From Rhynchopus sp. YZ270_cl-10 (lineage: Eukaryota > Euglenozoa > Diplonemea > Diplonemida > Diplonemidae): DNA of 64,000 nt. Positions 1 through 8,925 of this stretch are shown one piece after another. The number at the start of each line of letters is the position of its first letter. Position 1 is the first letter of the stretch. The stretch lies in the NCBI GenBank assembly GCA_964035575.1, contig OZ037907.1:496001-560000 (forward strand). Reading direction: 5' to 3'. The notes under the pieces were generated by a model. The model was given only the letters and a program-made list of their open reading frames with translations. It did no database searches and was not told the origin of the DNA. The position numbers and the translations under genes are program-made.

Positions 1-317
1 TACAGAAAGAAAACTCGCGTTGGCGTGAATAAGACAAAATGGCCTTGTCCGTAAATATATTAGCTAAACCTGCCTGGGTAATATCAAATACTGATCAACA
101 AAAAGAAACAGAGAAAGGAAGGAAGAAAAAAAATATATATGGTTCTCACAGGGGGGGCAATAAACCCTTCTTCGTTTGCAGGCCTCAGCCTAACTCCCGG
201 GACTCAGCCAAAACCATCGTTCTATTTGAAAAAAAAAAAAGAGAGAGAGAGAAAAGTGATTTTTACTAGTGCTTCCCGAGCTTTCTCCGCTGACAAGCTA
301 GTCACAGGAAGAAGAAG
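1..317. other. A-rich intergenic sequence
   Basis: No gene is visible. Positions 158-240 share text with the reverse complement of 11225-11335 (a block reading CAGGCCTCAGCCTAAC followed by ATCGTTCTAT), so this is dispersed-repeat debris ending in an A tract and a GA run. Confidence 0.5.
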
Positions 318-721
318 ATCAAAACTCGGTCGAGCCCGGGCGCGCTTCGCGCGCCCGGGTCCCCACCCCAGTTCAAGTTGGGGGCCTCCGGCGGAATGTG
401 AGAATTCCTCGGTTATCCAACGGCGGAGCTCGGCACTTCATTGATATTTGCATCAGGCACACATGGCTCACGAATTATCAGTAACTTCAGTACATTTACA
501 AAAGAAATGGCGGCCATGTCACCCAAAGGTTCCAGGCGAAGCCACGGTACGCAACATTTCTAAAAAATTGCGTCTAAAATTGCACGTTTTCACTGCCAAA
601 CTATGTCATGGGAAGGGTGTGATGCAATCTTGCGCCGCAGGCGCACGGTACGCTACTTTTTTCTTTTGCCATTCTGTATGCTTCCTTTTCCTTCGACGTT
701 TGACCAATTGAGTCCGGCTCG
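318..721 (+). repeat. Dispersed ~400-bp SINE-like repeat, copy 1
   Basis: This stretch is homologous along its length to the minus strand of 13450-13832 and of 45247-45545. Shared landmarks in the same order are CGGTCGAGCCCGG, GAATTCCTCGG, TTCATTGATATTTGCA, AATTATCAGTAAC, GGCGAAGCCA, GCGCCGCAGGCGCACGGTA and a final TTTGACCAATTGAGTC-like block. The copies differ by scattered substitutions and small gaps, so they are not recent. It carries no open frame conserved among copies. It could be a SINE or a non-autonomous piece of a larger element. A GC-rich perfect inverted repeat around 339-362 lies inside it. Confidence 0.6.
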
Positions 722-808
722 ATGGTATCTCAAAAAAATCCCCATCACCCCCTACCGGGTTGATGGTATCACCAAAAAAAACTTCCCAAACCCCGGGTCA
801 ACCGGTAC

Positions 809-852
809 CCATCGTTCTATCGACCCGGGTACCCGGGTCGATAGAACGATGG
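809..852. repeat. 44-bp perfect palindrome
   Basis: The two 22-base halves, centred between 830 and 831, are exact reverse complements around a CCCGGGTACCCGGG core. The arm sequence CATCGTTCTAT also occurs singly near 213 and, as its reverse complement, near 11280. It may be the fold-back tip of a decayed element. Confidence 0.7.
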
Positions 853-1708
853 AACCAGAGATTTATACACCATAGTAGAACTGAGGCCAAACCAGGGGAG
901 TTTAAAATATCGGTTTACCGGTTTCAAAAACCGAAAAATTCGGTTTGGGGATTTTGAAAAAAAAAAAAAAAAAAGCTATGGAAAATCTGGATTTTTGAAA
1001 AAAAAAATTTTCCTCGTAACAGGGTTTCTGTCCACAAAAATCCTGTTTTTGCAGATAATGTGACCCCACCATTTGACGGACGGAGCTCGGAGAAGCCAAA
1101 CATGAGTGAGAGAGGAAGGGGAAGTGAGGCCCTGAGGGATAACCCCATCCCTCAAAAATTCCTTAACAATCTGTGTTGAGGTTTTTAAGGTTGCTTTTGC
1201 TACGCACCCTGTACCTACACCCCCCCATACGGGGTCCACCAAAAATAGACATTTCACGCAGAGGCACCAAAGTGTTTAGAACCGTGCGTTCCTTAAGGCA
1301 AAACGGGCGTTTTTCACCGAAAACCACGAGTTTCAGCCCAAAACCCGGTTTTTTGGGCCCAGACCCGTGTATGTGGCGCCGGAAAGCACTTGCGGGGTAC
1401 CGAAGGTGGGCTGCGGTTTGTAACCACTCGTTGCGTTGCTTGGGTTCCGTTCGATGCATTCAGATCGGTTGCGTTGTGTTGGATGCGTTCGTTGCGTTCT
1501 GTTCGTGGGTGCCTGTTCGTTTCTGTTCAGATCTTTGCGTACATCAACCACCATCAAGAGGGAGCGTTAATGATCGGCAAAACTAAATTCTTGCTATTTA
1601 CAACCCGCCTCAAAAATTCACTTTTTGTAAGAAAATTTTTTAAAAAGGAACAGAAAGCGAAAAAAGGGGTCTACACATCAAAGACACAACAAACACATAT
1701 CAACTATA
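853..1708. other. Non-coding sequence upstream of the LINE
   Basis: No supportable gene is seen. Poly-A/T runs, a CCCAAAACCCGGTTTTTTGGG hairpin near 1338 and a GTTGCGTT-rich patch near 1430-1500 are the only structure. Whether part of this belongs to the LINE 5' region is unclear. Confidence 0.4.
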
Positions 1709-1776
1709 AGCCGCGCAGCGCGCCTCCTCGGGGCGACCCTGGACACCCTGATGGGTGACAAAGCAGCGAAGCGGCT
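1709..1776 (+). ncRNA. Degenerate or 5'-truncated HDV-like ribozyme at the LINE 5' end
   Basis: The following can be drawn in HDV order. P2 pairs AGCCGC (1709-1714) with GCGGCT (1771-1776). P3 pairs CGCC (1721-1724) with GGCG (1732-1735), around a TCCTCGG loop that closely matches the HDV L3 loop. A possible P1 3' strand is at 1735-1740, followed by GG. P4 is the CACCC/GGGTG hairpin at 1744-1757, and an AGCGAA joining strand carrying the expected catalytic C comes before P2'. The 5' strand of P1 is missing and the P2-P3 joint is longer than usual, so self-cleavage is doubtful. Trypanosomatid L1Tc/ingi elements are known to start with such a ribozyme. The ORF1 start codon lies inside P4. Confidence 0.35.
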
Positions 1777-4297
1777 GCAACACGGGGGGTGGAATGTGCC
1801 CGTCGTGACCGAAGAAGTGTTCATTAGAACACACACCACCACCGACATCGGCATGATCGCACTGGTGTCGCCAGGCACGGCGGTGGCCGTCCTACAGCAG
1901 CTGACGGTAGAGCTGGAGGGGGCGCCGCGCGCCATGGTCTCGTTCAGACCAATTAAAGGAACACAACACCCAGCGCGCAGGGAGAAGGTGCTGGTGCATT
2001 CCGACGGTGGCTACGTGCACAAAACGTGCCACATCTACGACCTCGCGAAGGAGAAGGTGGCGAGGGAGGACAAGCTGACGCAGCTGGGCAACGGACCGAA
2101 GCTGCAGCAGCTAACCCTGGAGTTAGCTAGGGGGGCGACGGCCGATAGCTGGCGTTCAGGAGGACAGGAGGCGGCCCGAAAGCATCTGCGGGCGCTTGAC
2201 ATGCGCGTGGTGAAGCTGCGCGAACTGCCGGAAGGGAAGGGCAAGATTGGGGTGAGGTGGCAGGCGCTGGTGGCGACGAGCAAGCCCCTCTGTGACGTTT
2301 CGGGACAAGACGGTGTGATCGTCCGACCGTCGAAGCGTTCCTCCGGACGGGTGGTCTGGCTCGACGAGACCGCCTCACACAACGAGGCCTTAAAGGCTTC
2401 AAAAAAATACAAGGGGAGACTGATCATCTCGCCAAAGGCGTACGGGCTGACGGACCTGCCGGACACTTCCGTCGAACGCACTGCATGGCGCGAGCTGCGT
2501 GGTGATGAGACAAGGGCTGATGAGAGTACGTATGTGCTGCACGGCCTGGCGAAGAAGAGCGACCCCGACGCGATGGTAGCGGCGATGAAGGAGAAGGGCA
2601 TGACGGTCCGCACGTCGCGGGCCATCAGCGCGGGGAAGACGTGGAAGGTGCAGGTGACCGGCAACGGACTGGAGGAGCCGATGTGCTTCGACGACTGCAC
2701 CGTCACGACGACGAAGGTGGCCGCTGGCCACAAACTTCACAAGCGCTCGTACGCAGAGGCGGTCACGGGCAAGACAAACACAAAGGGCAAACAGAAGGAG
2801 AAGCAGGCGGCAAAGGAGGCGAAGGCCGAGCCCAAAGACAGCGGCACTACCGCACACTCACACACCACTGCGGAAGTGCAGGAGCTGAAGAAGGAGAACG
2901 CGGAACTGCGCACCAAGGTGGAGACGCTGACGGACAGACTGGAGGAGCTGATGAGCAAGGTGGAGAAGGTGCTTACGGCAAGTCCCGGCTCCGTCCGCAA
3001 CAACATGGGAGACACACCGTTATCATCCAAGCATGACAGAGATAGTGAGAGCGAACACGACAGCGACTACACCGCGGTGAGCGAGGACGACGAGATGGCC
3101 GAGCCGACACCGCAATTCAGAACGCACAAAACGGACAAAACGCATAGAGCACAAGCACCTACATCGCTCAATGACGGCGTACTGAAGGGTGACCCAAAGG
3201 GTCGCACAAGCGAGGAGATCAAGGGCGCCATTCGGGGGAAGATCGGCAAGCTGTTCAGCGACCGGCGGGCTGACAGGAAGAAGGCGCTCCGCAAACAGTA
3301 CGCGCAACAGAAGAAGGAGGAACGGCAGCGTACGGACGCAGCGACGCCAGACCGCAACTCACGCACGGCGCGATGCATCGTTCTGGAGGAAGGGGGCGTG
3401 GACGAGGCTGATGTGGCGGTGGAGCGGGATGTGCCGGAGAGACGTGCAGTGTCACCCACCCCCACTAAGACTCCTACAAAGACCCCTGCAAAGACACCTA
3501 CAAAGTCACCATCACAGACACCTACAAAGTCTACCGCAAAGACGACGCAACCGCTAGAGTCCCTGTCGTCGATGGAAGACAGCGAGAGCGAACACAGCGA
3601 CCACGATGCGGTGAGCGGGGACGACGAGATGGCCGAGCCGACACCGCAATTCAGAACGCACAAAACGGACAAAACGCACAGAGCACAAGCACCTACATCG
3701 CTCAATGAGGGCGTACTGAAGGGTGACCCAAAGGGTCGCACAAGCGAGGAGATCAAGGACGCCATTCGGGGGAAGATCGGCAAGCTGTTCAGCGACCGGC
3801 GGGCTGACAGGAAGAAGGCGCTCCGCAAACAGTACGCGCAACAGAAGGAGGAGGAACGGCAACGTGCAGCTGCATTGGAACGGACACCATCCCCCAAGAA
3901 GAAGAAGACGAAGACGAGGTCGCCGTCGCCAGAAGCCGACTACTTCTGGATGACAGACGAGGAGACGGGTGAGAGGCTGTGCTGCGAAATAGTGAAGGAG
4001 CGCCACCTCACAGGGTACGAATGGGAGATGGAGAGCTCTGAGGCCAGCGGCGTGGAGGCAGGGGAATACGTCCCTCGCATGTACAAGCCGCAGCACAACA
4101 CCAAGACGCGCACCGAAGCCCAGCGACAAAAGGCTCTGCGCAAGACGGAGAAGGTCGCTGAGCCGCTACGCAAGCCCCGTAAGGAGAAAGGGAGCAACAG
4201 GCGTGCGACAGCGGCATGGACGCCGGGGAAGATGAGGCCGCCACCCACACCACCGCCGAATGGGAAGAAGCGTGCACAGGGGACGGCCAGTCACTGA
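1751..4297 (+). CDS. LINE ORF1 protein, 848 aa, coiled coil with an internal duplication
   Basis: This is the first protein of the LINE, probably an RNA-binding or chaperone-type partner of ORF2, as is usual for ORF1. No zinc knuckle or RRM was recognised. Residues about 1-340 are mixed alpha/beta in appearance. Residues about 345-375 are a Lys/Glu/Ala-rich linker. Residues about 376-415 form a leucine-heptad coiled coil (ELKKENAELRTKVETL and following). Beyond that a basic/acidic domain of about 94 residues occurs twice, at 433-526 and 611-704, separated by a Thr-Pro-Lys repeat stretch (TPTKTPTKTPAKTPTK). The frame starts with ATG at 1751 inside a ribozyme-like fold and ends at TGA 4295-4297. 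ORF2 continues in the same frame after that stop. Confidence 0.85.
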   Translation: MGDKAAKRLQHGGWNVPVVTEEVFIRTHTTTDIGMIALVSPGTAVAVLQQLTVELEGAPRAMVSFRPIKGTQHPARREKVLVHSDGGYVHKTCHIYDLAKEKVAREDKLTQLGNGPKLQQLTLELARGATADSWRSGGQEAARKHLRALDMRVVKLRELPEGKGKIGVRWQALVATSKPLCDVSGQDGVIVRPSKRSSGRVVWLDETASHNEALKASKKYKGRLIISPKAYGLTDLPDTSVERTAWRELRGDETRADESTYVLHGLAKKSDPDAMVAAMKEKGMTVRTSRAISAGKTWKVQVTGNGLEEPMCFDDCTVTTTKVAAGHKLHKRSYAEAVTGKTNTKGKQKEKQAAKEAKAEPKDSGTTAHSHTTAEVQELKKENAELRTKVETLTDRLEELMSKVEKVLTASPGSVRNNMGDTPLSSKHDRDSESEHDSDYTAVSEDDEMAEPTPQFRTHKTDKTHRAQAPTSLNDGVLKGDPKGRTSEEIKGAIRGKIGKLFSDRRADRKKALRKQYAQQKKEERQRTDAATPDRNSRTARCIVLEEGGVDEADVAVERDVPERRAVSPTPTKTPTKTPAKTPTKSPSQTPTKSTAKTTQPLESLSSMEDSESEHSDHDAVSGDDEMAEPTPQFRTHKTDKTHRAQAPTSLNEGVLKGDPKGRTSEEIKDAIRGKIGKLFSDRRADRKKALRKQYAQQKEEERQRAAALERTPSPKKKKTKTRSPSPEADYFWMTDEETGERLCCEIVKERHLTGYEWEMESSEASGVEAGEYVPRMYKPQHNTKTRTEAQRQKALRKTEKVAEPLRKPRKEKGSNRRATAAWTPGKMRPPPTPPPNGKKRAQGTASH
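3049..3864 (+). repeat. Direct duplication inside LINE ORF1
   Basis: Bases 3049-3330 and 3583-3864 are nearly identical and exactly 534 bases (178 codons) apart, so the reading frame is kept. The few differences imply a recent duplication. The repeated unit encodes an acidic patch followed by a strongly basic Arg/Lys helix. Confidence 0.85.
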
Positions 4298-4414
4298 CCC
4301 ATTACCCAAGCAGCCCCTGCCCCATCCCGACTATACCACTACACCACCACAGTCCGCATACGGCTGCTGCGAGCTGGTGTCGAAAGAAAGCCAGGTCCAA
4401 AGTCTCTTCGTTGC
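4298..4414 (+). other. In-frame linker with 2A-like motif between LINE ORF1 and ORF2
   Basis: After the ORF1 TGA the same frame stays open into ORF2. At 4370-4399 it encodes RAGVERKPGP, which lines up with the 2A ribosome-skipping consensus D-V/I-E-x-N-P-G-P. The E, P, G and P positions are kept, while D is G and N is K. Two leucines stand just before it, as in known 2A peptides. L1Tc-type LINEs are known to carry 2A peptides near the endonuclease. The substitutions make activity uncertain. Confidence 0.5.
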
Positions 4415-7400
4415 GTGTCGTACAACATCAACGGTATGACGGAGGATCGAGAAATGGAACTCAGACTGCTCTTTGCCCAGCAAGAATACGACGTCATCCT
4501 CTTGCAGGAGCTGAAGGCCAGCCAAACTGGTGACACTGTGTTTGACGGATACACGACGTTCAAGCGTGAAAGAACGCAAGAGCGCAATACTGGTCCGGTG
4601 ACGCAAGGTGGGGGCATTGCGACGCTGGTGCGTACAAAGCTGACAGCCACACAGAAGTATACTGCACCACATGCATCTGTGACAGAACGACTCGACGTTG
4701 AAGTAGAAGGGGTATTATTCGTCAACCTGTACCGCCCGTGTGGTACGGAGAGCGCGGATGATCAACGGACAGATGACTTTGACGTCGACACACTCCCTTC
4801 AACTGGCAAAGTGGTGATAGCAGGAGATGTGAATGCGCACCACCACACCTGGGATAGCTACGTGAAAGGGGACAAACTCGGAAAGACGATCTACCTGTGG
4901 ACACTGGAACACAAGTTCAAGATTGCGAACGACCCAGCCAAGGCAACACGGCTGCGTGTTACGACCAGGTCGTCACCGGACGTAGTCCTCACCTCAAAGG
5001 CCGTACCGCTCACAAACTGGGACGCGCGGGCAGGAGGGACATCAGACCATATTGCTGTAGAGTTCACAGTGCTCTGCAAAACTCCGACCCACACCACACA
5101 GCCACCAACAGCAAAGCGCAAGACGTGGAACTGGAAGAGGGCGGACTGGCCACGCTTTACTGCGATGCTTGAGGCAAGCACAGCTGCCACGCTCAGGCGC
5201 AGTAACTGCAACGACACGTACTGCAAGTGGCTGGGGATGGTGAAGAAGGCGGCCGAGGCGTGTATTCCTAAAAAAAGACGTACCAAGAGGAAAAAGCGCT
5301 GGTTTAGTGGTGACACTAAACGAGCGATCCGACAGCGGGATCAAGAGCTGGCGAGGCAACTTGCTGCTACCACGATCACGACACAAGACGCAGCCTACCT
5401 CAAGCAACTGCGTCAGGAGGCCACAAAGCTGATCCGTGAAGCGAAACGCAGGACGTGGGTGCAGCACTGCGAGAAGGCGTCTGCGGCAAAGGACCTGAGT
5501 GACACCTTCGACCTTATTCGCTCCCTAGACGGAAGATCGAAGAAGCCCAGCGGCGTCCCACTCCACTTGGACGGGAAGCCTCTGACGGACCCATGTGAGA
5601 AGGCGAATGCGATGGCGGAGCACCTTGCGCAGGTATCGCGTGGGCAGCGAGCAGACCCGACACCTCGACGGCAAACTAAGCGAGTGGTGACGGACTTCAG
5701 TCCTGGTGAAGCGGAGTTCACGCGATGCGAGCTACAGACAGCGATCGACGAGCTCGAGCAAAAGAAGTCGCCTGGCCAGGATGAGGTGTACAATGAGTGG
5801 CTGCAACATTTGGGGGAGCGAGCACAGGCGGCGCTACTTCATGTGTGCAACCTCTCTTGGACTACAGCAACGCTTCCAGAAGCATGGACCACAGCCACAG
5901 TGATCCCTGCACACAAACCTGGTCGTGACCCGACGCATCCGGCATCATACCGTCCGATATCACTCACCAGCGGAGTCTCCAAGGTGATGGAGAAGATGGT
6001 GAAACGCCGCATGCACCAATTGATGGACGCACCCAACACTGGAGTCAAGAAGCTACACTCGGCGCAGGCTGGCTTCAGACCTCTGAGGGGGACGACCGAC
6101 CAACTGCAGTATATTGTTCAGAACGTGAGCAACACACTGTCCAGCAAACGATGTGGGGTCCTTCTGACTTGCGACATGGACAAAGCGTTTGACCGTGTCA
6201 GCCGTGAGAAGATTAAAACGAAGATCAACACCATGGGATTCCCACCTCGCTACTACAACTGGCTGTCAAGCTACCTCAGCAACCGCAGCTACAAAGTGAG
6301 GGTTGAAGGCCACCTAGGCGACCGCTACACCTCGGAGGACGGCGTCCCCCAAGGCACTGTATTGGCGCCGCTGCTCTTCAACCTTGTCATGGACCAACTC
6401 GCAGACTCGCTCAGCTCGATGGGGCCGGATGTGAAACCGGCGTTGTTCGCTGACGACGTTGCGATACTGGTTGTCGGGGACTCCCTGTCAGAGGCCCTGC
6501 AACTTGCACAGACAGTCTTGGGTGTGGTGGAAGCGTTCTGCACGGATACTAACCTGCTCCTCTCACCATCCAAGACCACATGGACACACATCGCTGCACG
6601 CAAGACTGTAGAACGCACGGACACCTCCGAGCTTCCGCAGCTGGTGTACGCGAATGGAACGCCAATTGCGGAAGAGCCCAATCCCAGATACCTTGGGGTG
6701 GTGCTGGACAGCACTTGTCTGATGGCGGCGCATGCGGACCTGGTGATGGAGAGGTTTTCGAAACGCCTCAACATTCTGCACCAATTGGCAGGAACAGACT
6801 GGGGATGCGACGCGCACACGCTCCGAGCGGCTTACCTGTGCTACGTGTACCCGACAGTGACGTATGCGGCTAGTGTGTACGGAGAGCGCATACCGACGAA
6901 GGTCCAGGAAGAGCTGGAGAACCTTCACCGCAAAGCAGCTAAGGTCATTACAGGCTGCGACTACATGACCACGAAAACAGACCTGTACTGGGAGGCGCAG
7001 CTAAGCACTGTGTCTTCTCTATTCACAACAGCAGCGGCGGACGACCTGGAGAAGTTCATGCGGGTGGAGGACTCCCCTGGTAGAGCTGCTGCGACATCGA
7101 CCAAGCTGCCTGGAGGCTGCAGCTGGCTTGCCAAAGCGATGGAGACCGTGGAGGAGACGGGAGCCTATCGCCACAGCATACGCGCACCTTTACTGGACCA
7201 CGACCCCGTGGCTCCGTGGGAGTGGGACCGCATGCTGAATGACGTGCTGATCACACCAGAAATACCGGGTGTCAGCAAGAGTGACTCCACAAGCAGCGAA
7301 GAGAACCGGCAAAGGACGGAACTGGCTCTTGCGGCTCTGCCACCCCACACGGGACGCGTCTACACAGACGGATCCTTGCACACGGTGGACAGAACACCAC

Positions 7401-8260
7401 GCGCTTCACTGACCACCAGACCAGCGCACCCCCAGGGAGGAGCAGGGGCCATCTTCTACCACAACGATGGCTCCACTACACCAGCGAGGGCACACCAAGC
7501 ATCCAGTGGCGCAGGCACACTCTGCTCGGCCTATCAGGCAGAGCTGGTGGCACTATGCCTAGGGCTTGAGGGACTGACAGTGTGGAAGGCACCGGCCAAG
7601 GTGGTACTTCTCACTGACTGCCAATCGGCGCTGATGAAGCTGCAGGGTGGTCCTAAAGGAACGAGGGAGGAGATCCTGCACCGCATCTGGCACCTGATTC
7701 GCGAGCGAACGACGGAAGGGTTCACCCTGCACTTCCACTACGTGCCATCGCATGTAGGTATTGAGGGTAACGAAGCTGCTGACGAGCTGTCCAAACGGGC
7801 GGCCCGCAAGTCGAACCAGTCGGAACCGATCAGCCTGGCGTGCATTCGAGCGTGCCATCGCCGGCTCACGCTTGCAAAGGTACCGCAACCGGCTGCTTCG
7901 TCGATCTACTGCTACGCCCGTGGCACAACGACCGCGAAGCAGCTTCACCGACCTGCACTGCGCACGCCCGGCCTGACCAGGCGAGGCGCTGTCACCATCA
8001 GACTACTGCGGACGAGTCGCCACCCTCTAGTATATGACAAATACGCAGAGGACAGGAAAGCAGCATGTCCATTGTGTGGACAGGGATCCACGCTCAGACA
8101 CGTTCTCGGTGTGTGCAAGAAAGCGGCGCACCTGAGACCACTCCCAACCACGTCATACGGTGCACTGATGGAGGATCACGCAGCCGACCTTCTGCGCTAC
8201 CTCGTAGAGGCGGGATTTATTGACGCAGAGACAGACGACCTTCTCCGACCATCGCAGTAA
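4415..8260 (+). CDS. LINE ORF2 polyprotein: endonuclease, reverse transcriptase, RNase H, zinc knuckle
   Basis: This protein makes and inserts new LINE copies by target-primed reverse transcription. Counting from 4415: AP-like endonuclease residues 1-220 (SYNINGM, LLQELKAS, VVIAGDVNAHHHTW, SDHIAVEF); reverse transcriptase about 440-760 with the catalytic FADDVAIL; RNase H about 980-1130 (VYTDGSL, the conserved E of YQAELVALC, LTDCQSAL, HVGIEGNEAADELS); then C-x2-C-x7-H-x4-C (CPLCGQGSTLRHVLGVC). All motifs are present and no break is seen. The codon at 4415 is GTG and the first in-frame ATG is 4433-4435, inside the endonuclease fold, so a normal AUG start is unlikely. Expression by stop read-through, reinitiation or a 2A-like step from ORF1 is more plausible. 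Confidence 0.93.
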   Translation: MSYNINGMTEDREMELRLLFAQQEYDVILLQELKASQTGDTVFDGYTTFKRERTQERNTGPVTQGGGIATLVRTKLTATQKYTAPHASVTERLDVEVEGVLFVNLYRPCGTESADDQRTDDFDVDTLPSTGKVVIAGDVNAHHHTWDSYVKGDKLGKTIYLWTLEHKFKIANDPAKATRLRVTTRSSPDVVLTSKAVPLTNWDARAGGTSDHIAVEFTVLCKTPTHTTQPPTAKRKTWNWKRADWPRFTAMLEASTAATLRRSNCNDTYCKWLGMVKKAAEACIPKKRRTKRKKRWFSGDTKRAIRQRDQELARQLAATTITTQDAAYLKQLRQEATKLIREAKRRTWVQHCEKASAAKDLSDTFDLIRSLDGRSKKPSGVPLHLDGKPLTDPCEKANAMAEHLAQVSRGQRADPTPRRQTKRVVTDFSPGEAEFTRCELQTAIDELEQKKSPGQDEVYNEWLQHLGERAQAALLHVCNLSWTTATLPEAWTTATVIPAHKPGRDPTHPASYRPISLTSGVSKVMEKMVKRRMHQLMDAPNTGVKKLHSAQAGFRPLRGTTDQLQYIVQNVSNTLSSKRCGVLLTCDMDKAFDRVSREKIKTKINTMGFPPRYYNWLSSYLSNRSYKVRVEGHLGDRYTSEDGVPQGTVLAPLLFNLVMDQLADSLSSMGPDVKPALFADDVAILVVGDSLSEALQLAQTVLGVVEAFCTDTNLLLSPSKTTWTHIAARKTVERTDTSELPQLVYANGTPIAEEPNPRYLGVVLDSTCLMAAHADLVMERFSKRLNILHQLAGTDWGCDAHTLRAAYLCYVYPTVTYAASVYGERIPTKVQEELENLHRKAAKVITGCDYMTTKTDLYWEAQLSTVSSLFTTAAADDLEKFMRVEDSPGRAAATSTKLPGGCSWLAKAMETVEETGAYRHSIRAPLLDHDPVAPWEWDRMLNDVLITPEIPGVSKSDSTSSEENRQRTELALAALPPHTGRVYTDGSLHTVDRTPRASLTTRPAHPQGGAGAIFYHNDGSTTPARAHQASSGAGTLCSAYQAELVALCLGLEGLTVWKAPAKVVLLTDCQSALMKLQGGPKGTREEILHRIWHLIRERTTEGFTLHFHYVPSHVGIEGNEAADELSKRAARKSNQSEPISLACIRACHRRLTLAKVPQPAASSIYCYARGTTTAKQLHRPALRTPGLTRRGAVTIRLLRTSRHPLVYDKYAEDRKAACPLCGQGSTLRHVLGVCKKAAHLRPLPTTSYGALMEDHAADLLRYLVEAGFIDAETDDLLRPSQ

Positions 8261-8333
8261 AAGGGATGAGAGGGGAGGACATTTTATCTTTACTTTTTCT
8301 ATACTTTTTACTTTTCAAGCTAATCAAACAAAT

Positions 8334-8368
<35 letters not shown>

Positions 8369-8475
8369 ATCATATCATTGCTTTAGTGCCGCGTCCACGA
8401 CGCGTTGCACTACCAACATCACTTTTCTTTTCTTTTCTTTTCACAAAAAAAAAAACAAAAAAAAAAAAATAACTA

Positions 8476-8633
8476 ATTATTAGCGTGAAATAAAGTGCAC
8501 TTTTTTTCACGCCCACGTAATTTTGGCTCACGAGTGAGAGTTTATTGCCCGAGCCGCAGGCGAGGGCAATAATAGAGCACGAGTGAGACAAAATACGTGG
8601 AAGTGAAAAAACGCACTTTATTTCAAACTAATA
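8476..8633. repeat. ~155-bp palindromic MITE-like hairpin
   Basis: Two arms of about 70 bases face each other around a GAGCCGCAGGCGA centre. The left arm begins TAGCGTGAAATAAAGTGC and the right arm mirrors it. The direct hexamer ACTAAT stands at 8472-8477 and 8628-8633, a possible target duplication. The terminal motif GCGTGAAATAAAG is the same as that near the end of the adjacent tyrosine-recombinase element, so this may be a derivative of it or part of its left end. Confidence 0.6.
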
Positions 8634-8925
8634 CGTAGTTTTGTTTTACAAGTGAAAATGATATTTTTGCTGGGATCCTTCACAAACGAGACGTAAAATA
8701 GAGTGATTTTATGAACAAAATGTGGGTACCTGTAAGTGAGAGTGTGAATGAGAGTAGGGGAACATGTGAACATCAATCAAAAGCAGGGAAGGGGTTACTT
8801 TTTTTGATATATGCCTCCTATGACTGGTACTAATTACAAGATGTCACCACTCATCTCGCCTGTAGGGGGGGGGGGCAGGTGAAAAGAGCATCACAGAAGG
8901 GGGGTTTTTTTTTTTGCACTCATGA

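Larger units (their letters stand above)
1709..8367 (+). mobile_element. Non-LTR retrotransposon (LINE) of the ingi/L1Tc/I type, apparently intact
   Basis: The element has ORF1 (1751-4297), ORF2 (about 4298/4415-8260) and a 32-base A tail at 8336-8367. ORF2 runs in the order AP-endonuclease, reverse transcriptase, RNase H and C-terminal CCHC-type knuckle, the order known for I- and ingi-group LINEs. Both long frames are open, so the copy is young or active. The 5' boundary is put at the first base of a ribozyme-like fold and is uncertain. A clean target-site duplication was not found; the flanks share only CATATCA at 1696-1702 and just after the A tail. Its plus orientation opposes all host genes. 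The GC content is clearly higher than that of the surrounding AT-rich spacer. Confidence 0.88.

Noticed and set aside
448-711. 87-codon plus-strand frame
   Set aside because: Falls inside the SINE-like repeat, and the frame is not kept in the other two copies.
1696-1702. CATATCA as LINE target-site duplication
   Set aside because: Only seven bases match after the A tail and the spacing to the element start differs, so chance cannot be excluded.
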